NCBI RefSeq assembly: GCF_023887685.1 | Contig: NZ_JAMWMR010000019.1 | Coordinates: 1-64,000, forward strand | From: Streptomyces macrolidinus | GTDB taxonomy: Bacteria; Actinomycetota; Actinomycetes; Streptomycetales; Streptomycetaceae | Length of the DNA stretch: 64,000 nt | Direction of reading: 5' to 3' | Part shown: in pieces, positions 17,462 to 26,746 of the stretch | Position numbering within the stretch: position 1 is the first letter of the stretch | Layout: each line of letters opens with the position of its first letter | Made by a program: the position numbers and the translations under genes | Notes under the pieces: model-generated | What the model was told of the DNA's origin: nothing | Seen by the model: only the letters and a program-made list of their open reading frames with translations | The model's database searches: none

Positions 17462-18735
17462 TTGGCCACGGGCTCCAGCAGCTCCCGGCCACCCAGGTAC
17501 GGGCGCAGCACCTCGGGCACCCGGACGGAGCCGTCGGCGAGCTGGTGGTTCTCCAGGATCGCCACGATCGTGCGCGGCACAGCGCACAGCGTGCCGTTCA
17601 GCGTCGACAGCGGCTGCACCTTCTTGCCGTCCCGCATACGGACCGACAGGCGGCGGGCCTGGAAGCCGTCGCAGTTGGACGTCGAGGTCAGCTCGCGGTA
17701 CTTGCCCTGGGTCGGGATCCACGCCTCGCAGTCGTACTTGCGGGACGCCGACGCGCCGAGGTCGCCCGTCGCCACGTCGATGACCTGGAACGGCAGTTCA
17801 AGCGCGGTCAGCCACTGCTTCTCCCACTCCAGGAGCCGCTGGTGCTCGTGCTCGGCGTCCTCGGGGGCGACGAACGAGAACATCTCGATCTTGTCGAACT
17901 GGTGCACACGGAAGATGCCCCGCGTGTCCTTGCCGTACGTGCCGGCCTCGCGGCGGAAGCACGGCGAGAAGCCCGCGTAGCGCAGCGGCAGCTTCTCCGC
18001 GTCGATGATCTCGTCCATGTGATACGCGGCGAGGGGGACCTCGGAGGTACCGACCAGGTAGAAGTCGTCCTTGTCCAGGTGGTACACGTTCTCGGCGGCC
18101 TGGCCGAGGAAGCCCGTGCCCTCCATGGCGCGCGGCCGGACCAGGGCCGGGGGCAGCATCGGGGTGAAGCCGGCCGCCACGGCCTGCGCCATCGCCGCGT
18201 TGACGAGGGCCATCTCCAGCAGCGCGCCGATACCGGTCAGGTAGTAGAAGCGCGAGCCGGAGACCTTCGCGCCGCGCTCGACGTCGATCGCGCCGAGCGC
18301 CTCGCCGAGCTCCAGGTGGTCCTTGGGCTCGAAGCCCTCGGCGCCGAAGTCGCGGATGGTGCCGTGCGTCTCCAGGACGACGAAGTCCTCTTCGCCGCCG
18401 ACCGGGACGTCGGGGTGCACCACGTTGCCGAGCTGGAGCAGGAGGCGGCGGGTCTCCTCGTCGGCCTCGTGCTGCTCGGCGTCGGCGGCCTTGACGTCGG
18501 CGGCGAGCCGGCTCGCCTTCTGCAGCAGTTCGGCCTTCTCGTCACCCGAGGCCTTGGGGATCAGCTTGCCGAGCGCCTTCTGCTCGGAACGGAGCTCGTC
18601 GAAGCGGACGCCGGACGACCTGCGCCGCTCGTCGGCGGAGAGGAGGGCGTCGACGAGCGCGACGTCCTCACCACGGGCGCGCTGGGAGGCGCGAACACGG
18701 TCGGGGTCCTCACGGAGCAGGCGAAGGTCAATCAC
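17458..18735 (-). CDS. serS: Seryl-tRNA synthetase
   Basis: Charges tRNA-Ser in the cytosol. The 425 aa has the N-terminal tRNA-binding coiled coil (MIDLRLLREDPDRVRAS; about 30-100), class II motif 2 (PCFRREAGTYGKDTRGIFRVHQF, near 260), and motif 3 (LNGTLCAVPRTIVAILENHQ, near 385). Length and start are standard. It is followed in an overlapping reading by a HAD phosphatase and then tRNA-Ser(GCU) on the other strand. Upstream lies the DnaA-box cluster. Confidence 0.97.
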   Translation of the reverse strand: MIDLRLLREDPDRVRASQRARGEDVALVDALLSADERRRSSGVRFDELRSEQKALGKLIPKASGDEKAELLQKASRLAADVKAADAEQHEADEETRRLLLQLGNVVHPDVPVGGEEDFVVLETHGTIRDFGAEGFEPKDHLELGEALGAIDVERGAKVSGSRFYYLTGIGALLEMALVNAAMAQAVAAGFTPMLPPALVRPRAMEGTGFLGQAAENVYHLDKDDFYLVGTSEVPLAAYHMDEIIDAEKLPLRYAGFSPCFRREAGTYGKDTRGIFRVHQFDKIEMFSFVAPEDAEHEHQRLLEWEKQWLTALELPFQVIDVATGDLGASASRKYDCEAWIPTQGKYRELTSTSNCDGFQARRLSVRMRDGKKVQPLSTLNGTLCAVPRTIVAILENHQLADGSVRVPEVLRPYLGGRELLEPVAK

Positions 18736-18916
18736 CCCTCAAGGCTACCGGTGTCACGTTCCGGCCCACGACACAGTATTTGGATCCGCGGTCCATGAGG
18801 CGTCAGGAAGGAATGACGCTGAGTGTCAATTACGCGGGCGGTGCTTCTCGGGAGACGGAGCCGGGTGGTCGCCGGTTGACTCGACTTCCTTGTGCGGAAG
18901 GGGACTTGGGGCGCGC

Positions 18917-19215
18917 TTGTCCACAGGCATCCACAGCTTCGCAAAGTTATCCACAGGTTGTGTGGAAGGTCTGTGGATGCCGGAGGTGATCATTCCGAAT
19001 GCCGCGAGCGAACAGAGGATTTCCCGGTCCAAACCTGCACTACACACTCTTTCGGGCGGAAAGGGTTCGCTTCAAAGGGTGGGTCGAAAGAAACAAGTGG
19101 ACAACTGTGACGGATGCGGCGGTGGATCGGGGGCGGATTCGCGGTGCGGGCTCCTGAGGCCCGCCGCGCGATGGTGTCGACTTGTCCCCAGATCGAGAAG
19201 CTGACCTGTGGATAA
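18917..19215. promoter_or_regulatory. Cluster of about eight DnaA boxes (serS-pheA gap)
   Basis: Within the 579-bp serS-pheA gap are three perfect boxes: TTGTCCACA 18917-18925, TTATCCACA 18947-18955, and TGTGGATAA 19207-19215. Weaker ones are GCATCCACA 18927-18935, TGTGGAAGG 18961-18969, TGTGGATGC 18972-18980, AGTGGACAA 19096-19104, and TTGTCCCCA 19182-19190. No gene is supported in this gap. High-affinity DnaA-box clusters outside oriC that limit initiation are known in S. coelicolor; this may be the equivalent of one. Confidence 0.75.
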
Positions 19216-19314
19216 CTTGGGTGGGTGGTGAAAATCCGCAGGTAGGACAGGACGATAGGACCGGCCCTCCCGGAAGCGCCCCACAGGCGCTCAGGACCCC
19301 TGGCGAACCGGCTT

Positions 19315-20247
19315 CTAGAACCGGCCGTCCTGGCAGCGCGCCACCCAGTCCGCCGCGCTCATGAACGTGTCGTCCGACGTTCCCGGATGCAGCGCCCGGA
19401 CATCGGCCGGCGTGATGTCCGCGCGCGGATACGAGCCGAGGAAGCGCACCTCCCGGCAGATCCGCTTGAGCCCCATCAGCGCCTCGGCGACGCGGCGGTC
19501 GGAGATATGGCCCTCGGCGTCGATGCAGAAGCAGTAGTTCCCGATGCCCGCGCCCGTCGGGCGGGACTGCAGCAGCATCAGGTTGACGCCCCGTACGGCG
19601 AACTCGCCCAGCAGATCGCGCAGGCCACCGGGGTGGTCGGTGCGTTGCCACAGGACGACGGAGGTCTTGTCCGCGCCGGTCGGTGCCGCCGGTCGGGCCG
19701 GACGGCCGACAAGGACGAACCGGGTCTGCGCGTTCTCCGCGTCGTGGATGTTCGTCTCCAGGGGCACGAGTCCGTAGCGCGCGGCGGCGAACTCGCCCGC
19801 GAACGCGGCGTCGTAGCGCCCCTCCTGGACCAGGCGGGCGCCGTCCGCGTTGGACGCGGCCGACTCCCAGACCGCGTCCGGGAGGTTGGCCTTCAGCCAG
19901 TTGCGTACCTGGGGCTGCGCGGCCGGGTGCGCGGTGACCGTCTTGATCTCCGAGAGGGCGGTGCCGGGCCGGACCAGCAGCGCGAAGGTGATCGAGAGGA
20001 GCACCTCGCGGTAGATCATCAGCGGCTCGCCCGCGACCAGTTCGTCGAGCGTGGTCGTGATGCCGCCCTCCACCGAGTTCTCGATCGGTACGAAGGCGGC
20101 CTCGGCCTCGCCGCTGCGGACGGCGTCGAGGGCCGCGGGGATCGAGACCATGGGGACGAGTTCCCGGGTCGCCGCCTCCGGCAGCGTACGGAGCGCCACC
20201 TCGGTGAAGGTGCCCTCGGGGCCGAGATACGCATAGCTGGCTGGCAT
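19315..20247 (-). CDS. pheA: Prephenate dehydratase
   Basis: Converts prephenate to phenylpyruvate in phenylalanine synthesis; cytosolic. The 310 aa contains the catalytic domain (YLGPEGTFTE at the start, VPIENSVEGGITTTLD near 60, the NIHDAENAQTRF Thr-Arg-Phe motif near 175) and a C-terminal ACT domain (about 200-280, GVNLMLLQSRPTG) that normally binds Phe for feedback control. There is no chorismate mutase domain. It is transcribed alone. Confidence 0.95.
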   Translation of the reverse strand: MPASYAYLGPEGTFTEVALRTLPEAATRELVPMVSIPAALDAVRSGEAEAAFVPIENSVEGGITTTLDELVAGEPLMIYREVLLSITFALLVRPGTALSEIKTVTAHPAAQPQVRNWLKANLPDAVWESAASNADGARLVQEGRYDAAFAGEFAAARYGLVPLETNIHDAENAQTRFVLVGRPARPAAPTGADKTSVVLWQRTDHPGGLRDLLGEFAVRGVNLMLLQSRPTGAGIGNYCFCIDAEGHISDRRVAEALMGLKRICREVRFLGSYPRADITPADVRALHPGTSDDTFMSAADWVARCQDGRF

Positions 20248-20327
20248 GGCCTCACCCTAATGCGCGCGGACCGGACCGGGCCCGCTCTCCAGGACGCCAT
20301 GGCCCCTGCGGGGGACACGCGCGCCGC

Positions 20328-21689
20328 TCACCCCTCGAGCAACCGCTGCCCCACGTACTCCCCCTTCGCGGCCCCGCCCGGCACCGCGAACAGACCGCTC
20401 GCCTCATGGCGGATGTACTGCGACAGCGCGTCCCCCCGGTCGAGCTTGCGCTGCACCGGTACGAAGCCGCGCAGCGGATCCGCCTGCCAGCAGATGAACA
20501 GCAGCCCCGCGTCGGGCGTCCCGTCCGCGGCGTTGCCGTCGTGGTACGAGAAGGGGCGGCGGAGCATCGCGGCGCCGCCGTTCTGGTCGGGCCGGGTGAT
20601 GCGCGCGTGCGCGTTGAGGGGCACGACCAGCTTGCCGTCGCGGCCGGCCTTCTCCAGGTCCATTTCGGTTGTCTCGGTGCCGCCGCTGAGTGGTGCCCCG
20701 GTGGACTTGCGGCGCCCGATGACCTCCTCCTGGGCCGGGAGCGCGAGCTTCTCCCAGTCGTCGAGGAGCATGCGGATCCGGCGTACGACGGCATACGAAC
20801 CGTTCGCCATCCAGACCGGTTCGCCTTTGGCGGGCACGAAGACACGCCGGTCGAAGTCGGCATCCTCCGGCTTCGGGTTGTTCGTCCCGTCGACCTGGCC
20901 CATCAGGTTGCGCGCGGTCATGGGCCGCGCGGTCGCGCCCGGTGAGCGGTTGAAGCCGTTCATCTGCCAGCGGACCCGGGCGGCGCTCCCGGCGTCCTTC
21001 TGGATCGCGCGCAGGGCGTGGAAGGCGACCAGCGCGTCATTGGCGCCGATCTGCACCCACAGGTCGCCGTTGCTGCGGGACGCGTCGAGCCGGTCGGAGG
21101 AGAAGGCGGGCAGCGGGTCCAGGGCGGAGGGGCGCTGCTTCTGAAGTCCCGTACGGGAGAAGAAGCTGTGCCCGAATCCGAACGTGATCGTCAGGGACGA
21201 CGGTCCGGCGTCCCGGGCGACAGCGGTGTCGTCGTGCGGGGCGTTCTCGCCCGCCATCAGCCGCTCGGCGGTCGCCGACCAGCGGCGCAGCAGTGCGGCG
21301 GCCTCCTTGCGGCCCGCGCCCGGCGCCAGGTCGAACGCGACGACATGGCCGCGGGACTGAAGGGCGTCGGTGATCCCGGACTGATGTTTCCCGTGAAACA
21401 TCGCCCGGTCCGCGCCGAGCGACGTCAGCGGCGTGGCCTTCTCGGACGGCGCTGCGGCGTATCCGGTGGCCCCGCCGACGGCCCCGAGCGCGAGCCCGGT
21501 GGCACCCGCGGTCCCGAGGAGCCGCCGCCGTGAGATCCCCGCCGCGGGGGCGGAGCGGTCGGGCTCGGCGGCCGTCGGGGCGTCGGGGACGGAACCGGCG
21601 CTCTTGGTGCCTTCGGCCGGGCGGCGGCCCCGGCCCTGCTGAGAGGGGACGCCCTCGCAGGACGCGCGGGGCGTGGACTGGTCAGCCAT
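20328..21689 (-). CDS. dtpA: Tat-exported DyP-type heme peroxidase (DtpA-like)
   Basis: DyP peroxidase, 453 aa, exported folded by the Tat pathway: SRRRLLG twin-arginine near 55, then a hydrophobic stretch ending YAAAP. The DyP signature GQVDGTNNP (near 260) and a heme-ligand His region in the C-terminal half (YHDGNAADG) are visible. In S. lividans the equivalent protein acts with Sco and ECuC in maturing the copper oxidase GlxA; the same neighbours are found here. It starts 6 nt after the CopC-CopD gene, so it is probably the last gene of the copper operon. A near-parS sequence lies inside at 21386-21399. Confidence 0.9.
   Translation of the reverse strand: MADQSTPRASCEGVPSQQGRGRRPAEGTKSAGSVPDAPTAAEPDRSAPAAGISRRRLLGTAGATGLALGAVGGATGYAAAPSEKATPLTSLGADRAMFHGKHQSGITDALQSRGHVVAFDLAPGAGRKEAAALLRRWSATAERLMAGENAPHDDTAVARDAGPSSLTITFGFGHSFFSRTGLQKQRPSALDPLPAFSSDRLDASRSNGDLWVQIGANDALVAFHALRAIQKDAGSAARVRWQMNGFNRSPGATARPMTARNLMGQVDGTNNPKPEDADFDRRVFVPAKGEPVWMANGSYAVVRRIRMLLDDWEKLALPAQEEVIGRRKSTGAPLSGGTETTEMDLEKAGRDGKLVVPLNAHARITRPDQNGGAAMLRRPFSYHDGNAADGTPDAGLLFICWQADPLRGFVPVQRKLDRGDALSQYIRHEASGLFAVPGGAAKGEYVGQRLLEG
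21386..21399. promoter_or_regulatory. parS-like site inside dtpA
   Basis: GTTTCCCGTGAAAC differs from parS (GTTTCACGTGAAAC) by one base. It encodes MFHGKH in dtpA, similar to the MFHVKP at the cydDC start. It may be a weak ParB site. Confidence 0.5.
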
Positions 21690-21695
21690 GGTGAT

Positions 21696-23759
21696 TCAGC
21701 CGATCTTCGCGTTCTTGTTCACGGTCACTTGGTCGATGTCGGATGTGCGCACGGTCACCGCGATCTCCCAGTCGCCCGCCATGGGGATCTGCACACCGCT
21801 CTTCGACCAGTGACCGGTGGTGATGTGTTCGGGGGTGATGGGCAGGGGGCCGATGCCCTTCGCCTTGAGCGTGAAGGCGATCTTCACCTCGGGGACGTCG
21901 AAGGCCTTGCCGTTCGGCCGCACCACGAAGACATGCAGGTCGTTGCCGCCCACGCGGGCCGGGTCGAGGGTGAGGTCCACCGTGCCCCTGCCGTCCTGGC
22001 CGCCCGTGTCGAAGGGGAGGCGCAGCGACACGGGACCCGAGGCCTGCGCGGTGGCGGGGGTGGCCGCCTTGACCGCCTCCTCGGTGCGTCCCGGTTCGGT
22101 GCTCGTCAGCGCGGTGGTGACGGCGAGCAGGACGACCGCGACGCCCGCCTCGGCGAGTACGGAACGGCGCAGTCCGGAGCGGAGCGGGTCGGCGTCCCGG
22201 AGCTGCTTGGTGCGTGCCGCGGCCATGGCGGCCTGCTGCCGGGCCAGTTGGGCGGCGCGCCGGGGATCACGGGAGCCCGAGGAGTCCTGGGCCGTGCCCG
22301 CTCCCCGGCGGCCGGAAGCCCCCTTGCCGGAAGTCCCCTTGTCGGAATCCCTCTTGCCGGAAACCTTCTTGCCGGAAGCGGCGGCGCCCTGTCCGCGCGA
22401 GGCAGCGCCCTTCGGCCGCGCCTTGGCCGCCGCCGTCGCCGACTTGGGGCGTGCCACCTCCGCCGGTTGCTGCGCGAGCTGTGCCGTCCAGCGCCGGGAG
22501 ATCCGGGCGATGGCGACGAGGACGGCGATCAGGCCGACCTTCGCGAGCAGGAGCTGCCCGTACGTCGTCCCGGTCAGCGCCGGCCATGAGCCGACCTGGC
22601 GCCACGACTGGTAGATCCCGGTCGCGGCAAGGACGATCACGCTGGTGAACGCGACCTGCGAGAAGCGCCGTACGGCTGCCGCGTCGACCGACGGCCCCCG
22701 GTACAGCGCCACCAGCAGGGCCGTGAGCCCGCCCAGCCAGGCGGCGACCGCCAGCAGATGCAGGACGTCGACCGGCATGGCGACACCGGCCTGGATCCCC
22801 GTCGAGGCGTGCTCGGCCACCGCCCAGGTCGTCGCGAGACCGGCCGCGACGGCGGTGCCGCCGAGGGCGAGTCCGAGGGTGAGATCCCGCTGCTCGACGG
22901 TCCCGGATGCCTTCGCGTCCCGCTTCGCGTACGCCCCGAAGAGCACCGCGAGGAACAGGGCCGCCACGGCGAGCAGCAGTAGCCGGGAGACGAGGGCCGC
23001 CCCGGACTTGGTCTCGAGAACCTGCCCGAGCAGGGACAGATCGAAGACGTCGGCCGCCTTCCCGGAACCGGTGTACGAGCCGCGCAGCAGCAACAGCGCG
23101 AGCGTCGCCGCGGTGAGCGCCACCCACCCGCCGGCCACGAGCCGTTGCACCGCCCGCACCCCGGCGCCCCGCGGCCAGCAGGCCAGGACGAAGGCCGCGC
23201 CGCCGACCAGGACGACGAACCCCGCGTACGCGACGTACCGCGCGAGCCCGTAGAGGCCGCCGACGACTCCGCCGCCCACGGCCTGACCGGAGGCCTGGAC
23301 CGTGGTCGCGGAGGGGGCGCCGATGGAGAACGTGAAGGCGCCCGCCACGGGATGGCTGTCCGCGGACACCACCTGGTACGTGACCGTGTAGGTGCCGTCG
23401 GACAGCCCGGCGCGCAGCTTCACTCCGTACGTCGTCCCCTTCAGGGCGACCGGCTTGCCCGTGTCGACGCGCCCTCCCTTCGGGTCGAGGACCCGCAGTG
23501 AGCCGTCGGAGAACGCGACCTGCTCGGAGAAGGTGAGCGAGATCCGGGTAGGCGCTGTGTCGACCACCGCTCCCTGTGCGGGGTCGCTGCCCGTCAGCGC
23601 GGCGTGCGCGGAGGCGGGGGCGGCCCCGCCCAGCAGCGCGCCCGCGACGGCGAGCAGCAGGACCAGCAGTCCGCGGACCGTCCGGAGCCGCTGCGGGCGC
23701 CGGGTGGACGCGCGCGCGGTCCGTCGGACGGGGCTGTCGGGAGCGATGGTCTGCGTCAC
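21696..23759 (-). CDS. CopC-CopD fusion, copper homeostasis membrane protein
   Basis: 687 aa. It has a signal peptide (about 30-52), a CopC domain starting HAALTGSDPAQG (the N-terminal His is the usual copper ligand) to about 145, eight or so CopD helices (about 175-430), a Lys/Ser/Gly/Ala-rich cytosolic linker (about 450-540) with degenerate repeats, another helix, and a C-terminal beta domain (LRLPFDTGGQDG ... AGDWEIAVTVRT) like YtkA/FixH. It probably moves copper into or across the membrane for extracytoplasmic enzymes. GTG 23759 follows GAGGGAGAG. It sits between the PCu(A)C chaperone gene and dtpA. Confidence 0.88.
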   Translation of the reverse strand: MTQTIAPDSPVRRTARASTRRPQRLRTVRGLLVLLLAVAGALLGGAAPASAHAALTGSDPAQGAVVDTAPTRISLTFSEQVAFSDGSLRVLDPKGGRVDTGKPVALKGTTYGVKLRAGLSDGTYTVTYQVVSADSHPVAGAFTFSIGAPSATTVQASGQAVGGGVVGGLYGLARYVAYAGFVVLVGGAAFVLACWPRGAGVRAVQRLVAGGWVALTAATLALLLLRGSYTGSGKAADVFDLSLLGQVLETKSGAALVSRLLLLAVAALFLAVLFGAYAKRDAKASGTVEQRDLTLGLALGGTAVAAGLATTWAVAEHASTGIQAGVAMPVDVLHLLAVAAWLGGLTALLVALYRGPSVDAAAVRRFSQVAFTSVIVLAATGIYQSWRQVGSWPALTGTTYGQLLLAKVGLIAVLVAIARISRRWTAQLAQQPAEVARPKSATAAAKARPKGAASRGQGAAASGKKVSGKRDSDKGTSGKGASGRRGAGTAQDSSGSRDPRRAAQLARQQAAMAAARTKQLRDADPLRSGLRRSVLAEAGVAVVLLAVTTALTSTEPGRTEEAVKAATPATAQASGPVSLRLPFDTGGQDGRGTVDLTLDPARVGGNDLHVFVVRPNGKAFDVPEVKIAFTLKAKGIGPLPITPEHITTGHWSKSGVQIPMAGDWEIAVTVRTSDIDQVTVNKNAKIG
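22311..22370. repeat. 15-bp tandem repeat in the CopC-CopD linker
   Basis: Four degenerate units of GCCGGAAGCCCCCTT (22311, 22326, 22341, 22356) encode the K-G-x-S/A-G-like linker. It is probably slippage-derived and length-variable. Confidence 0.85.
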
Positions 23760-23772
23760 AGCGGTCTCTCCC

Positions 23773-24249
23773 TCAGTGCCCGGTCTTCGGGGCGTAGGTG
23801 GCCGGCTTCACCGGCATGTCGACCGTGATCGTCCCCGAGGTGGCGAAGTGCAGCCGCAGCGACACCTTCTCGCCCTCCTTCGGCTTGTGGGCGAGCATGT
23901 CGAACATGAGGTGGTTGCCGCCGCGCTCCAGACGGAGCGCGCCGTCGGCGGGTACGGCGAACGACTTCTGTTCGCGCATCGCGCCGTCCTCGGTGGAGTG
24001 CATCGTCACGTGTTCGGCGAGGCTGCTGGTGACGGAGGTGAGGGTGTCGGCGCCCCCGGAGTTGGTGACGGTGAAGAAGCCGGCCGCCATGTCGCTGCTG
24101 ACGGGCACGGGCATATAGGCACCGGTGATCTTCAACTCCGGCTTGTCCGAGGACGAGGACGAGGACGAGCCCTCCGCGCTGCCGCAGCCCACGAGGAGCA
24201 CCCCCGCCGCCGTGATCGCGGCCGCTCGGCCGATGAGGCGGTGGTTCAC
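23773..24249 (-). CDS. Extracytoplasmic copper chaperone, PCu(A)C family (ECuC-like)
   Basis: 158-aa lipoprotein: LLVGC lipobox near residue 22, a Ser-rich linker, then a PCu(A)C/DUF461 fold. Copper ligands are recognisable as HVTMHSTEDGAM (near 80-91) and GGNHLMFDM (near 112), the His/Met pattern of the family. It delivers Cu(I) to Sco and oxidases. GTG 24249 overlaps the sco stop (GTGA), and the CopC-CopD gene starts 13 nt downstream, so all are one operon. Confidence 0.92.
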   Translation of the reverse strand: MNHRLIGRAAAITAAGVLLVGCGSAEGSSSSSSSDKPELKITGAYMPVPVSSDMAAGFFTVTNSGGADTLTSVTSSLAEHVTMHSTEDGAMREQKSFAVPADGALRLERGGNHLMFDMLAHKPKEGEKVSLRLHFATSGTITVDMPVKPATYAPKTGH

Positions 24250-24920
24250 GGCTTCTCTCCCTCGATGATCCTGGGCAGGTCCTTGGTGTAGTCGTCGACG
24301 GTGGTGTCCTCGCCGTACACCACATAGCCCGCGTCGGTCTTCGGCGAGAACGCGATGACCTGGGAGCCGTGCATGGAGACGATCTTGCCGTCCTTCTCCT
24401 TCTTCGGCGCCTCGATGCTGATGCCGAGGGTGCGGGCGCCCGCCTGGATGGTGGAGAAGTCACCCGTCAGGCCCACCACGTCGGGGTCGATGCCCTTGAG
24501 CCAGGTGCCGAGGGCGGCGGGTGTGTCGCGCTGGGGGTCGGTCGTGACGAACACGATCCGCAGCGAGTCCTTCTGCGCCTGAGTGAGCTGCTTGTTCTGC
24601 TCCACCGCCTTCTTGGCGACGGCGAGGTTGTTCATCGTCAGCGGGCAGACGTCGGGGCAGTGGGTGTAGCCGAAGTAGATCAGCGTCGGCTTGCCCTTGG
24701 TCTCCGCGCGGAGGTCGTACTTCTTGCCGTGGGTGTCGGTGAGGACGAGATCCGGCTTCTCGAACGGCTGGTCGAGGACCGTTCCGGGTTTGTCGGAGCC
24801 GGCCTCGGCGGAGACCTGGGTGACCGGACTGTCGCTTCCGCTGTCGGCGCCGCAGGCGGAGACGGTGAGGGCGACGGCGGCGAGAAGGCCGGCCAGAGGG
24901 AGTGTCTTCTTGGTGCGCAT
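24246..24920 (-). CDS. sco: Sco1/SenC copper metallochaperone
   Basis: Thioredoxin-fold lipoprotein, 224 aa from ATG 24920. The lipobox is TVSAC near 20 and the copper-binding CxxxC is in YFGYTHCPDVCP near 105. A distal His expected as third ligand is present in SMHGSQV. It inserts copper into cytochrome oxidase or GlxA-type enzymes. The longer reading to 24980 adds an implausible N-terminus before the signal peptide. The neighbours (YcnI-like upstream; PCu(A)C, CopCD and DtpA downstream) support a single copper-trafficking operon. Confidence 0.93.
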   Translation of the reverse strand: MRTKKTLPLAGLLAAVALTVSACGADSGSDSPVTQVSAEAGSDKPGTVLDQPFEKPDLVLTDTHGKKYDLRAETKGKPTLIYFGYTHCPDVCPLTMNNLAVAKKAVEQNKQLTQAQKDSLRIVFVTTDPQRDTPAALGTWLKGIDPDVVGLTGDFSTIQAGARTLGISIEAPKKEKDGKIVSMHGSQVIAFSPKTDAGYVVYGEDTTVDDYTKDLPRIIEGEKP

Positions 24921-25028
24921 AGAGAAATGTTCCAGAGGTGAGGGGGCCGGTGGGCGCCGGGGTCGTACGCCCTGCCTCACGGCGGTGGTCGTACGGCCCG
25001 GCGCGGGCCCGCGGAGACGATTCGGTCG

Positions 25029-25784
25029 TCAGGCGGCGTCGGGGGTACGCCGACGCCCGGCCAGTACGCCGTAGGCGACGCCCGCCGCGCCGATGACGAT
25101 GCCGACGAGGCCGAGGACCCGGGCGGTGGTGTCGCTGTTGCTGCCCGAGGTCGCCTTGGTGCCCTGGTCCCCGGAGGTGGAGGCGGCCTCGGCGCTGGCG
25201 CCCTGCTGCCGGGAGGCGGCGGTCAGTTCGAGCGCCGGGGCAGGGTTGTTGGGCTCGGGCTGCCCCTTCTGCTGCGGCTCGATCCAGCGCACGACCTGGT
25301 CGTCGGAGTACGTCTGGAGGGCCTTGAAGACGAGCTGGTCCGTGTTCTCCGGGAGCGGGCCGATCGAGAGCGGGAACTTCTGGAAGTAGCCCGGTTCGAT
25401 GCCCTTGCCGGTGGAGGTCCAGGTGACCTTGGTGACGGCCTCGTCGATCCGCTGTCCGTGCAGCGAGACCGGCTTGTCGAGCTTGGACTTGGTGACCTCG
25501 GCCTTCCAGCCGTCGACCGGCTGCGGCATCACCGAGGGGAGCGGATGGTCGGTCGGGAAGCTGATCTCCAGCTTCTTGGTCGAGGCGTTGTCCCGCTCGT
25601 TCGGGACCTTGAAGTCGACCACCGCGTAACCGCCCTTGGTGGCCTCGCCCTCCGGCTGCACGCTCACATGCGCGAACGCGGGCCCGGACAGGACGAGAAC
25701 GGCCGACGCGGCCGTGGCACCGACGGCGGCCAGGCGGGACAGCTTCGAGGAGGGCGTGAGGATCTTCAGGGCAGGGCTCTTCAT
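25029..25784 (-). CDS. YcnI-like copper-binding membrane-anchored protein (DUF1775)
   Basis: 251 aa. The signal peptide ends FAHVSV, so the mature protein begins with the copper-binding His of YcnI. The domain contains YAVVDFKVPNERDNASTKKLEISFPTD-type beta strands, GWK, and RW. A Ser/Thr-rich linker leads to a C-terminal anchor helix (VLGLVGIVIGAAGVAYGVLAG) and RRR. Start ATG 25784; the frame extends far upstream only as a shadow. It begins the copper operon or is transcribed just before sco (108-bp gap). Confidence 0.9.
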   Translation of the reverse strand: MKSPALKILTPSSKLSRLAAVGATAASAVLVLSGPAFAHVSVQPEGEATKGGYAVVDFKVPNERDNASTKKLEISFPTDHPLPSVMPQPVDGWKAEVTKSKLDKPVSLHGQRIDEAVTKVTWTSTGKGIEPGYFQKFPLSIGPLPENTDQLVFKALQTYSDDQVVRWIEPQQKGQPEPNNPAPALELTAASRQQGASAEAASTSGDQGTKATSGSNSDTTARVLGLVGIVIGAAGVAYGVLAGRRRTPDAA

Positions 25785-25939
25785 GACAGGGGCACTCCAC
25801 TTCGAGTGAGAAGTCCGTGGACGGGGAGAAGGACGCGTGCGCGCGGCCCCACCGCGGGAGCGGGCCACGGGTACGCGCGCGTGCCGCACGACGGCGGCGG
25901 CCCCTCGGCGAAGACGAGTGGGGTGAGCGGCGCGGCGCG

Positions 25940-26746
25940 TCAGGCAGCGAGGGCGAGCGAAGTGGAGGACGGCGGTCCGCGGCGGATCACCGTGTGCTGA
26001 AGCGCGGTCGTCCGCGGCTTCGGGGGTACGAGGAACCAGGCGCGCGGGGGAAGCGGCCCCGTCCCGGACTCCGCGGGGCGCCCTGCCAGCAAGGCGCGCA
26101 CCAGCGCGCACACGGACCGCAGGGACCGTACGAGCGTCCCGTCCGCGATCTCCTGCGCGGACAGCCGGACGATCCGCAGCAGCGCCAGGTCCCCACGGCG
26201 CAGCACCCAGCCGGCCGCGACGCCCGCGAGCACATGGGCGAGCAGCATGGGCACGGACGGCAGCATCGCCGACCATGAACCGCCCGCGGCGGACAGGGCG
26301 TCCGGGTGGTGCGGGGCGGTCGCACCCGTCCCCGTACCGATCCGCGCGTCGGCGAGGATCTTCTGGGCCTGTACGGGGGAGAGCGTGCCGGCACCGCACA
26401 CGATGCGCGCGGCCCGCTCCACCAGCGTGGCGTCGGGCGTGGCGCCCGGCGCCATCGGTACGGCCGTGGAGTGCTGCCCCAGCCCGAACAGCGTGTGCAG
26501 CACGGCCTGGCCCGCCACGAGGAGCGCGGCGATACCCGGAAGCGAGCGCTCGCGCCCCGCCAGCGCGGTGGCGACGACGAAGATCCCGAGGAACCCGGCG
26601 CCCAGCGTCCACAGCGGGACGGCGGCGCAGGAGGCGAGCCCGTGCCCGGCCGCGGCCAGCGCGACACAGACCGCGGCGAACACCGCGGCCCGCAGAACCC
26701 GGAGATCGCATCCGGTGCGCGCCGTGCGCTGGGGGAGGGCACTCAT
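25940..26746 (-). CDS. Multi-pass membrane protein, unknown function
   Basis: 268 aa with about five hydrophobic helices (AAVFAAVCVALAAAGHGLAS; LGAGFLGIFVVATALAG; IAALLVAGQAVLHTLFGLG; VPMLLAHVLAGVAAGWVL), a C-terminal cytosolic part, and several His/Met. GAGGG precedes ATG 26746. It is directly upstream of the YcnI-like gene on the same strand and may belong to the copper regulon. Function is not recognised. Confidence 0.75.
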   Translation of the reverse strand: MSALPQRTARTGCDLRVLRAAVFAAVCVALAAAGHGLASCAAVPLWTLGAGFLGIFVVATALAGRERSLPGIAALLVAGQAVLHTLFGLGQHSTAVPMAPGATPDATLVERAARIVCGAGTLSPVQAQKILADARIGTGTGATAPHHPDALSAAGGSWSAMLPSVPMLLAHVLAGVAAGWVLRRGDLALLRIVRLSAQEIADGTLVRSLRSVCALVRALLAGRPAESGTGPLPPRAWFLVPPKPRTTALQHTVIRRGPPSSTSLALAA

